This document shows positions 1 to 6,679 of a DNA stretch of 18,176 nucleotides, in pieces. The notes below the pieces were generated by a model, which searched no databases, was not told the origin of the DNA, and worked only from the letters and a program-made list of their open reading frames with translations. The position numbers and the translations under genes are program-made. This stretch comes from an uncultured Sutterella sp. (GTDB taxonomy: Bacteria > Pseudomonadota > Gammaproteobacteria > Burkholderiales > Burkholderiaceae_F). The stretch lies in contig CAJMKD010000040.1 in the NCBI GenBank assembly GCA_905213905.1, positions 1 to 18,176 on the forward strand, written 5' to 3'. Positions within the stretch are counted from its first letter, which is position 1, and each line of letters begins with the position of its first letter.

Positions 1-152
1 AGAGGCATCGTCCCGGGAACTTGACCCGTGGGGTCATAAGAATCTCGGCGGCTTTGCTACAAATCGTCCGAGACGCCCTCAATTTCAGCCGTCTCTTCAC
101 GCGCCGCTCTCAGCTGAGCCCTGGCCGGTCTCTGAAGCATCGGAGGCCTCTC
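1..152. other. Non-coding upstream region of the first operon
   Basis: No convincing coding region lies here. An open frame extends upstream of the membrane-protein start to about position 21, but it has no ribosome binding site and does not look like protein. The stretch holds a short perfect inverted repeat, GACCC-GTG-GGGTC at 23-35, which could be an operator half or just a small hairpin, and a strong GGAGG ribosome binding site at about 141-145. I could not place a convincing sigma-70 promoter. Confidence 0.4.
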
Positions 153-1550
153 ATGGCTCAAATTACGTTTCTAGAACAACGAAAACTGGTGAAACGTTGG
201 TCGGGACCCTGGCCCGCGTTGGCCAACCTCGTCTTTACGCTCCTCATTTTTGCCGTCACCTGGTGGGTCTTTCAGGATCCGCGCGGCATCATGCGCTTTT
301 ATACGCCGTACGTCGGCTACAACTACTGCCGCTGGTGGCTGATCATCCTCATCTGGATGGCCTACATCATCGACTACTGTCCGTTCAAGCGCCACAAGCT
401 TGAAAATGCGCACCCGCTTCAAAAAGGCGTCGTTCTGGCGCTTATTTCCGTGGGCCTGCTGATCGGCATCATTCACGGCTTCTTTGAAAGCATTCTCGGC
501 AACTTCGCTTTTGCCTACTTCAATCCCGAACAGCTTCAGAAGCTTCCCGGCCTCACCGAGTTCTACGCAACCGAGTACGCCGCCCAGGCCTGCATGATGT
601 TCGCCGTGATCGCTTCCTGGATCAGTCCGGCTTGGATTGTCGCCCTGGAAGGCCGTCCCTGGCAGAACCTCGAGCAGCCTTACAAGGGCATCTCGATCTG
701 GATGGGCACATTCGCGCTTTCCCTAGTCATCTACCTGATGACTATGCACAACCACATGGGTATCCTCTACTACCCGTGGCAGTACTTTACTGCTATTACG
801 CCGCCCTATTGGGACGAATTCGCGCAGACGGTTTCGGCCAACTTCCACGTGGCTTGGATCATGTGCTGCACGGTGGTCGTGTGGTTCATGGAAGGCATTT
901 GGGAGCGCTATCCCTTTACGCTCATCAAGACGCCCTGGCTGCGCCGCACCTGCCTCTTCTTCGGCATCATCGTCATTTCGGTCGCGCTTTGCTTCTTCTT
1001 CTGGTTCATGCAGGAACTCACGTGGGGTGAAGCGATTCGAGGCCACCGCCGCGACGCGGCGCCCGACTGGCGCTGGCTGCACGTGGGCGAAACGGCCATC
1101 TTCTGTCTCGTGCCGGCGCTCTTCCTGCAGTTCTACTGCGGAAACTGGCCGCACAAGTTCAGCAAGCCCGTCAACATTCTCATTCGCACGACCATTGTGA
1201 TTCTGGGCGCGACGCTCATCTACTGCCTCTACTACAAGTACGCGCACTTTGTGCTCGGCACGCAGAAGGGCTACTCGCATCCGCAGCAGTTCCCGATGAT
1301 TCCGATGATTTGGCTCATCAACATCTGGCTCGTGAACTGGTGGTTCATGGACGGCTGGCCCGGCTGGAAGCTCACGATGCGCTCTGAAGCCGAAGTTGCG
1401 GCAGAAGAAGCGGAACGCGAAGCCGCCGACGTCTGGCATGCAGACATGGGCTACGGCCTGGTTTTCGGCGTCGTTGCCGGCATCGTCTTCTACGGCTTCC
1501 TGGTGTGGCTGCTGCCTGTGCTCAGCGCCAACTTCACGCTCGTCGAATAA
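153..1550 (+). CDS. Polytopic inner-membrane protein, about 11 helices, unknown function
   Basis: The 465-residue product is hydrophobic throughout, with about eleven predicted membrane helices (roughly residues 20-40, 58-76, 91-112, then regularly to the last helix near 435-458), many aromatic residues, and a charged Glu/Ala-rich cytoplasmic-looking segment just before the last helix. I do not recognise the family. Histidines lie within or beside helices (GIIHGFF near 105, TMHNHMG near 200), which could bind metal or haem, but this is only a suggestion. The ATG at 153 is chosen because GGAGG sits 8 bases upstream; a longer frame back to position 21 lacks a binding site. The gene is followed after 15 bases by a Tat-exported metallo-hydrolase with its own GGAGG, so the two are almost certainly co-transcribed and may work together at the membrane. 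Confidence 0.75.
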   Translation: MAQITFLEQRKLVKRWSGPWPALANLVFTLLIFAVTWWVFQDPRGIMRFYTPYVGYNYCRWWLIILIWMAYIIDYCPFKRHKLENAHPLQKGVVLALISVGLLIGIIHGFFESILGNFAFAYFNPEQLQKLPGLTEFYATEYAAQACMMFAVIASWISPAWIVALEGRPWQNLEQPYKGISIWMGTFALSLVIYLMTMHNHMGILYYPWQYFTAITPPYWDEFAQTVSANFHVAWIMCCTVVVWFMEGIWERYPFTLIKTPWLRRTCLFFGIIVISVALCFFFWFMQELTWGEAIRGHRRDAAPDWRWLHVGETAIFCLVPALFLQFYCGNWPHKFSKPVNILIRTTIVILGATLIYCLYYKYAHFVLGTQKGYSHPQQFPMIPMIWLINIWLVNWWFMDGWPGWKLTMRSEAEVAAEEAEREAADVWHADMGYGLVFGVVAGIVFYGFLVWLLPVLSANFTLVE

Positions 1551-1565
1551 TCATCGGAGGCATAT

Positions 1566-2720
1566 ATGGACAGACGCAAACTATTGGTCTCGGGCGCCGC
1601 TTTGGGTGCCGGCATCGGCACGATCGGCGCGATGGGCGCCTTCTCCTATTCGCCTCTGCGCGTGAAGGTGCTGCCACAGGTTGAACGCAAAGGCGAGTCC
1701 TTCGGCATGTGCAAGTCGGTGAAGGTCGTGAACATCTCGGAGACGAGCTGGTTCGACAACGGCATCTTCATGACCGACGTGACAGGGGCGGGCGGCCTGC
1801 TGGTCGACCAGTACACCTACAACTGGCCGCCGTTCGGCAATGGCAAGGGCCCGGGCAAGGGCACGTACGCCGACGGCATCAAGAATCTGCAGCCTTACTT
1901 TGCCAAGGGCGACCTTGACGGCGCCTGGGAAATGGCGAAGTCGCTCAGCCAGCATCCGGACAACGCGGGCGGCTTCGCCTGCCTCGTCGAAATCGAGGCG
2001 CTCGACGGCAAGAAGACGAAGTACCTCTTCGACTGCGGCTGGAACTACCAGTGGATGGACACGTGCTTCAAGCGCGAAGGCATCGACAAGATGCTCGAGC
2101 GCAAGGAAATCAAGGCGTTCATTTCGACGCACGAGCACATGGACCACTTCTGGGGCTTCCCGGTCGTTGCGAAGTATGCGCCCGACATTCCGGTCTATCG
2201 TCCGTCGACCTTCTATCCGGAAGGGAAGGACTACATGACGCAGGCGGGCCATCGCGGCAAAGTGATTGAAGTTACGAAGGGGCTTCACAAGCTCGAAGAG
2301 GGCGTGGCGCTCTATCAGTTCGAGTGCCCGATCATCTTCCGCGTGTACGGCGAAATGTCGATGTACTGCAACGTCAAGGACGTCGGCCTCGTTTCGATCA
2401 CGGGCTGCTGCCACCAGGGCATCATCCTCTTTGCGGATACGGCCTACAAAGAACTAGCTTACGAAAAGGATCAGTTCTACGGCCTTTACGGCGGCCTGCA
2501 CATCTCGCCCTTCGACGACTGGGATCCGAAGTACGACGACCTTGTGATCGGCCTCAAGAAGTGGAACCTTCAGAAGGTCGGCTGCAACCACTGCACGGGC
2601 CTCATCACCGCGCAGAAGTTCGTGGATGCAGGCTATCCTGTCGTCAAGGGAACGGCGCGCTTCCGCTCCAAGACGACCAACTACCTGGGCAACGGCGACA
2701 CGCTCGTGTTCCCGTCCTGA
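1566..2720 (+). CDS. Tat-exported metallo-beta-lactamase-fold hydrolase, dihydropterin-synthase-like subgroup
   Basis: The 384-residue product begins with a twin-arginine-like signal (DRRKLLVSGAALGAG), so it probably folds in the cytoplasm and is exported. The metal site THEHMDH is at residues 188-194 (His189, His191, Asp193, His194). Further motifs follow in the order expected for the MBL subgroup annotated as 7,8-dihydropterin-6-methyl-4-(beta-D-ribofuranosyl)aminobenzene-5'-phosphate synthase-like: TGCCHQG with His283, YGGLHIS near 313, and NHCTG with His342. The subgroup assignment rests on these motifs; the true substrate is unknown, and a periplasmic location argues against a plain pterin biosynthetic role. 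A GGAGG six bases before the ATG and a 15-base gap from the membrane-protein gene support one operon. A strong hairpin follows the stop codon. Confidence 0.82.
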   Translation: MDRRKLLVSGAALGAGIGTIGAMGAFSYSPLRVKVLPQVERKGESFGMCKSVKVVNISETSWFDNGIFMTDVTGAGGLLVDQYTYNWPPFGNGKGPGKGTYADGIKNLQPYFAKGDLDGAWEMAKSLSQHPDNAGGFACLVEIEALDGKKTKYLFDCGWNYQWMDTCFKREGIDKMLERKEIKAFISTHEHMDHFWGFPVVAKYAPDIPVYRPSTFYPEGKDYMTQAGHRGKVIEVTKGLHKLEEGVALYQFECPIIFRVYGEMSMYCNVKDVGLVSITGCCHQGIILFADTAYKELAYEKDQFYGLYGGLHISPFDDWDPKYDDLVIGLKKWNLQKVGCNHCTGLITAQKFVDAGYPVVKGTARFRSKTTNYLGNGDTLVFPS

Positions 2721-2782
2721 TCGCCGGAATCCTGCGGGCGCGGCCATTACGCTGGCGCGCCTGCGGACTGTTTCCGCATATA

Positions 2783-2814
2783 GGCGCTCGGATGCGCTCT
2801 GCGCGTCCGGCGCC
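2783..2814 (+). terminator. Probable terminator after the membrane protein/MBL operon
   Basis: GGCGC, a bulged T, then CGGATGCGC pair with GCGCGTCCG followed by GCGCC, leaving a three-base loop (TCT). This makes a 14-pair GC-rich stem including one G-T pair. Only three T residues follow, so termination may be partial. The GTPase start codon is 29 bases downstream. Confidence 0.6.
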
Positions 2815-2842
2815 TTTGCGCCGTGCAAAGGAGCGCCTCTTC

Positions 2843-4600
2843 ATGAAGCTCGAGAACCTACTACCCAGGCCGCTCAATCCGTCTGCGGGCGGCGAATCCG
2901 TTACGGTGATGAACGCGCTTTTTGCGCGCGTGCACCTTGACAGGCGCCTCGCCCGCTCGATCGGCTGGCGCGGCGTGCGGCCGTCGTTTTCGCACGGACA
3001 GGCCTGGACGATGCGAAGCGCTGCGGCCGATGCCGTTTTCGGGCTGGCTTTTATCGACGAAACGGCTGCGGACGGGCTCCTGAGCGGCCGCTTCGCCGTT
3101 TATGCCTTTCCGGACCCCGAAACGCCGGCGTGGTCGTCTCTTCCGCCCGAAGCGAAGTCGCTCGCCGAGTTGCCCGATTTCCGCGAGAAGGTGCGAAGCC
3201 TTTCCGAGCATGCTGCGGCGCTCGGCGTTTTCCGCACGGGCGAAATGGTGCTCGATATCGCGCTCAACGGCTGCGGTTTGGCGCTCACGCTTTCCGCCCA
3301 AGAGAAGAGCGAAGACTCGTCGGCTGATCCCTTTGAGCGTTCGGCGCCGCTTTTTGCGCTCCTCGCGCAGAGTCTGCGCGCGGAGCTCGAGGAAGAGGGC
3401 GAGGCCCTGAAGCTCGCAGAGACGAACGAGGCGGGCGAAACGATGCTCAGCATCACGCTCGCGCTCGGGCGCTTCGTCGGCCTTCTGCCGGGCGAGCGGC
3501 TTGAGTCGCTTCCAGGGGCGCACGTCCCCAAGGAAGAGGAATCGCAGCAGCGTCCGGTCATCCATGTGCTCACAGGGTTTCTCGGCGCAGGAAAAACGAC
3601 GTTTCTCAAGTCCTGGCTTGCGTACCTCAACGGACGAGAGCGCTTCACGGGGGTCGTCCAGAATGAATTCGGCGAGGTGGACCTCGATTCGCTCGTGCTT
3701 CGCGGCGAGACGAAGGTAGAGGCTCTGGACGACGGCTGCGTCTGCTGCACGCTCGCCGACAGCCTGCGCCCCGGGATCGAGCGGCTCCTCCAGGAGACGC
3801 CGGCCGAGCAGTTTGTGCTCGAGACGACGGGCGTCGCCGACCCGATGAACGTCATGTATTCGCTCCTCGCGCTCAAGGACTTGGTCGAGCGCGGGCTTCT
3901 CATTACGGTCGTCGACAGCTACGACCTCACGACGCGTCACTCGCTTCTCGAGGACGACGGTCCGGACGACCGCGTGAGGCTCAACCAGATTCTCAATGCC
4001 GACGTCGTCGTCTGCAGCAAGGCCGATGCGGCCGAAGAAGACGCGCTCGAAGCGCTGATGGCGGCGATTCACCAGCTCAACCCAGATGCGCTTGTCATGC
4101 CCGCCTTTGAAGGGTCGATTCCCTTTGCGGTGCTCGACAAGTTCTGGCTGCATTGGCTCGACCGGGAAAGCCGGCCCATGCCGAGCCGGCAGACGCCGAA
4201 AGCGCTCCCCGAGGCGACGGCAGATGAGGCGGTTTTCGGCCAAGGACGGCATTCCTTTGGCGCAGCGCCTCTCAGGAAGCAGGGCTTGGCGGCGCAGCCC
4301 GCCTCGGCGCAGGCCTTCGAAAGCCTGCACCTGCCGTTCGATAAATCAATCTCGACGGATGATCTTCGGGAAATCGTTCAGACGGCCGGTCCCGGGCTTG
4401 ATCGGATGAAAGGGATTGTCGGCATTGCCGGGGAAGGCCCGTGCATCATTCAATATGCGGCAGGCGTCTTGGGGCGCGAGCCGGCTGACGACGCCGTCAT
4501 GCGCGCCTGGCAGTCATCGCGGCAAGGCAGCGGAAGCGGGGGCTTTCTCATTTTGATCGGCAGGCACTTGTCCGAAGCCATTCGGGAGCGGGCGGCCTGA
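2843..4600 (+). CDS. CobW/P47K-family G3E GTPase with long N-terminal extension
   Basis: The 585-residue protein carries a G3E GTPase core starting near residue 240: Walker A GFLGAGKTT (245-253), NEFGEVDLDS, the metal-binding GCVCC signature (Cys299, Cys301, Cys302), ETTGVADP, and SKAD in place of the usual NKxD base-specificity motif. A CobW C-terminal-like domain runs from about residue 495. Family members are metallochaperones for zinc, cobalt or nickel enzymes. Two things are odd. About 235 residues precede the GTPase domain and match nothing I recognise, while family members are usually 320-400 residues. The linker before the C-terminal domain also lacks the His-rich stretch common in the family. 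The ATG at 2843 is chosen for AAAGGAG at 2827-2833; the open frame extends further upstream but overlaps the previous gene. The exbB-exbD-tonB genes follow after 76 bases, which suggests a metal or corrinoid uptake link. Confidence 0.85.
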   Translation: MKLENLLPRPLNPSAGGESVTVMNALFARVHLDRRLARSIGWRGVRPSFSHGQAWTMRSAAADAVFGLAFIDETAADGLLSGRFAVYAFPDPETPAWSSLPPEAKSLAELPDFREKVRSLSEHAAALGVFRTGEMVLDIALNGCGLALTLSAQEKSEDSSADPFERSAPLFALLAQSLRAELEEEGEALKLAETNEAGETMLSITLALGRFVGLLPGERLESLPGAHVPKEEESQQRPVIHVLTGFLGAGKTTFLKSWLAYLNGRERFTGVVQNEFGEVDLDSLVLRGETKVEALDDGCVCCTLADSLRPGIERLLQETPAEQFVLETTGVADPMNVMYSLLALKDLVERGLLITVVDSYDLTTRHSLLEDDGPDDRVRLNQILNADVVVCSKADAAEEDALEALMAAIHQLNPDALVMPAFEGSIPFAVLDKFWLHWLDRESRPMPSRQTPKALPEATADEAVFGQGRHSFGAAPLRKQGLAAQPASAQAFESLHLPFDKSISTDDLREIVQTAGPGLDRMKGIVGIAGEGPCIIQYAAGVLGREPADDAVMRAWQSSRQGSGSGGFLILIGRHLSEAIRERAA

Positions 4601-4676
4601 GCGGTAGGCTTGCCGCTGCGATGCGATTGCCTCAAAGGTTGACGCAGAACGAACAAATCATAAGGACATAAGAATC

Positions 4677-5264
4677 ATGGAACTCATGACGCTCGGCGGA
4701 CCGCTGATGTGGGCGCTTCTGGCCGTTTCGATCGCGGTGCTCGCGATCATCGTGGAGCGATGGCTTGTGCTTTCCCGCTACAAAGTGCCCAAGGGCCTCA
4801 CGGCTGTGTCGACCGTGGAAGACGTTCGAGCGGCGCTTCGGGGCGTCGAAGCGCTTTCGGAATTTGCCGCCGCCGTCGACATGCCCCGGGCGAGCGAAGG
4901 CCGCTTGGTCCTCGCAGGCGAAGCCGTCGTTGCAAAGATGGAAGAGCGGCTCGGCGTCCTGGCGACGCTTGCGCGTGCTGCGACGCTGCTTGGCCTGCTC
5001 GGCACGATTCTCGGGATGATCGACACCTTTTCCGTGGTGGCGGCCACCACGAGCGGCATTGACATGACGCTCCTCGCTGACGGCCTCTGGCAGGCGCTCA
5101 TCACGACGGCGGCGGGCCTTGTGATCGCGATTCCTGCTTTTCTGGCATATGCATGGTTTGCCGGCCGCTGCCGGCAGATGAGCGCATTCCTTTCGCTCGC
5201 CGCAAACATCGCAGCCGAAGGGCGCAGCGCTTCGGCGCCGGGAGGCGACCATGATCCGCATTAA
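4677..5264 (+). CDS. exbB: ExbB/TolQ/MotA-family proton channel protein
   Basis: This 195-residue inner-membrane protein has the ExbB layout: one N-terminal helix (about 5-30), a cytoplasmic segment, then two helices (about 98-120 and 138-165) containing LLGLLGTILGMIDTF and ALITTAAGLVIAIPAFLAY, the conserved pore-lining signature. With ExbD it uses the proton gradient to energise TonB. An AAGGA site lies 10 bases upstream of the ATG. Its last 14 bases overlap the exbD start, implying translational coupling. ExbB is preferred over TolQ because a TonB-type gene follows and no tolA, tolB or pal is present. Confidence 0.9.
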   Translation: MELMTLGGPLMWALLAVSIAVLAIIVERWLVLSRYKVPKGLTAVSTVEDVRAALRGVEALSEFAAAVDMPRASEGRLVLAGEAVVAKMEERLGVLATLARAATLLGLLGTILGMIDTFSVVAATTSGIDMTLLADGLWQALITTAAGLVIAIPAFLAYAWFAGRCRQMSAFLSLAANIAAEGRSASAPGGDHDPH

Positions 5265-5664
5265 AAGCAAGCTCGACGGCGACGTCGGACTCGACATGAC
5301 GCCGCTCATCGATGCGGTCTTCATTCTGCTCCTCTTCTTCATCCTGGCAGCCACCTTTACCGTTCGCGGTCTCGACGTGGAGCTGCCGCAGGCGCAGGCG
5401 ACGCGTGCGATCACGGGGCGCATCGTCGAAATCCGGCTCTTTGCCGACGGGCGCTTCACGGTCGACGACGTGCCGACGGCGCGCGAAGATCTGCCTTATA
5501 AGGTGAGCGAACTCGTGCGCACCATGCGCAACCGCCCCGGCCAGCTCGTGCTGCTTTCGGATCCGAAGGCGCCTGTGGAAGCGCTTGTCTTTCTCGTTGA
5601 CCAGGTTCGGCGAAACGGCGGCGAAAAGCTGATGGTTGCGGCAAGCGCGCCTAAAGAAAACTAA
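5251..5664 (+). CDS. exbD: ExbD/TolR-family biopolymer transport protein
   Basis: The 137-residue protein has a short cytoplasmic N-terminus, a single helix (about 16-38) with the motif DMTPLIDAVFILLLFF, and a periplasmic domain. Asp21 in this motif is the proton-carrying aspartate of the family. The start codon lies inside the 3' end of exbB in another frame, a typical coupled arrangement. It forms the proton-driven complex with ExbB and delivers energy to TonB encoded 12 bases downstream. Confidence 0.9.
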   Translation: MIRIKSKLDGDVGLDMTPLIDAVFILLLFFILAATFTVRGLDVELPQAQATRAITGRIVEIRLFADGRFTVDDVPTAREDLPYKVSELVRTMRNRPGQLVLLSDPKAPVEALVFLVDQVRRNGGEKLMVAASAPKEN

Positions 5665-5676
5665 AGGGAGCCGCGG

Positions 5677-6192
5677 ATGTCCGAGTCGATGAAAATCGGT
5701 CTGGCGGTTTCGGCCGGCGTGCATCTCGTGCTGCTCCTTGCCTGGGGCGGCGTTGAGGAGGCGCCAGTATCGGGCGGCGACTTTCTTCGCATTGATGCTG
5801 CGGTGGCGGATGCCGTCTCGGTTGCGCCCGAAGGCGCGCTCGCGATCGGTGAATTCACAACCGGCGAAAGCGCCGACGAAGAAAAGCTCGCGCAGCAGCG
5901 CCGCCGCATCTATGCGCAGTATCTTGAAGACGTTGACAAGGAAATTCATTCGAGGCGTCTTGACTTCGGGCGGACCGACCTGATCGGCATTGCGGTGTTC
6001 ACTTTTCAGATCAACGGGGACGGCACCTTCTCCCGCATTTCGCTGCGCGCTTCTTCGGGCAGCCCGCAGCTCGACGACGTCGCGCGCAAGGCCATTGCCG
6101 CTTCGAGCGGGCGCGTCAAGCGTCCGAAGGTGCTTGGGAAGCTGCCGATCTTCATTGTTCAGGAGGTTCGCTTCCAGTACGGGCTGCGCTGA
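5677..6192 (+). CDS. Short TonB-family energy transducer
   Basis: The 171-residue protein has an N-terminal membrane anchor (about 6-23) and a C-terminal domain (about 103-171) of the TonB_C type, with the sequence order IAVFTFQINGDGTFSRISL, then SSGSPQLDDVARKAI. The Pro/Lys-rich periplasmic spacer of classical TonB is missing and is replaced by an acidic then Gln/Arg-rich segment, so it is shorter than E. coli TonB (239 residues). Context (directly after exbB-exbD, with AAAGGGAG before the ATG) supports a TonB role. No TonB-dependent outer-membrane receptor lies in the window, so the cargo is unknown. Confidence 0.82.
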   Translation: MSESMKIGLAVSAGVHLVLLLAWGGVEEAPVSGGDFLRIDAAVADAVSVAPEGALAIGEFTTGESADEEKLAQQRRRIYAQYLEDVDKEIHSRRLDFGRTDLIGIAVFTFQINGDGTFSRISLRASSGSPQLDDVARKAIAASSGRVKRPKVLGKLPIFIVQEVRFQYGLR

Positions 6193-6427
6193 GGCGATTG
6201 GATGTTTTGCGAAGTCACGGCCTCACGCGTCTGAGCCGAATTCATCATCAAAGAACTTTTGGCATGCTGCTTTGCCGTCGCGGCCCAGCCACAAGATTTG
6301 GGCCCTTGACTCAAGACCGCTCCGATTGAACGAAGCTTCGTCGTCAGCCATTGATCGAGGATGCGCTCTCCATAGACTCTCACGACCAGGCCGTGGGAAG
6401 CCTTGAATTGCAGGCAAACGCGCCTTA

Positions 6428-6513
6428 TCACATGATTTGGTCGATTTTCATCACATGGTTTGGCTGAATTTCATCACGTGATTTGGCCGAAATTCATCGC
6501 GCGATTTGGCATT
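6428..6513. repeat. 23-bp imperfect tandem repeat, 3.7 copies
   Basis: Three full units at 6428-6450, 6451-6473 and 6474-6496 and a partial one at 6497-6513. Each begins TCACATG or a near variant, then has ATTTGG in the middle and ends in TTCA. On the minus strand the shared core reads TGAAATTCGGCCAAA. Such short repeated cores are reminiscent of the multiple terminal repeats of IS21-family elements, but this is from memory and no istA or istB was found. Confidence 0.8.
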
Positions 6514-6629
6514 GGCGCGATCCTGAACTGGCTAAGGCTCAGGAATTGAAGGCCTCTGCGCCGACTTCGAAAGGACAGGTGATTCGCTTTCGAAAACTGT
6601 TTGCGACAAGCGGTCATGCGTCATAAACA

Positions 6630-6665
6630 TCGGGGCCGATTGTGTTCACACACTTTCGGCCCCGA
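6630..6665 (-). terminator. Probable terminator of the peptide-binding protein gene
   Basis: A perfect 10-bp stem (TCGGGGCCGA with TCGGCCCCGA) encloses a loop that itself can pair TGTG with CACA. It lies 15 bases beyond the stop of the minus-strand gene. On the minus strand the stem is followed by TGTTTAT, a weak T-rich tail. Confidence 0.6.
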
Positions 6666-6679
6666 GATTGTCGGATCAG

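Larger units (their letters stand above)
6193..6679. other. 487-bp intergenic region with repeats, possible mobile-element scar
   Basis: No supported gene. Short open frames on both strands lack ribosome binding sites. The stretch contains a 23-bp tandem repeat (6428-6513) and a long hairpin (6630-6665). Two converging units meet here, the TonB operon on plus and the peptide-binding protein on minus. Its lower GC and repeats unlike the flanks suggest a decayed insertion, but I could not identify a transposase. Confidence 0.45.

Noticed and set aside
4639..4666. Promoter TTGACG...TCATAA before exbB
   Set aside because: Spacing between the two boxes is only about 13 bases, too short for sigma-70; the genes are more likely read from the GTPase promoter.
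6159..6431. A minus-strand open frame with a stretch VVRVYGERILDQ resembling the C-terminal part of integrase-core transposases
   Set aside because: No ribosome binding site, overlaps the TonB stop region, and the resemblance lies in the wrong position relative to the terminal-like repeats. Not enough to call a transposase relic.
6468..6626. Plus-strand open frame of about 52 codons with protein-like composition ending SGHAS
   Set aside because: No start codon in frame and its upstream part runs through the tandem repeat; may be a gene remnant but cannot be supported.
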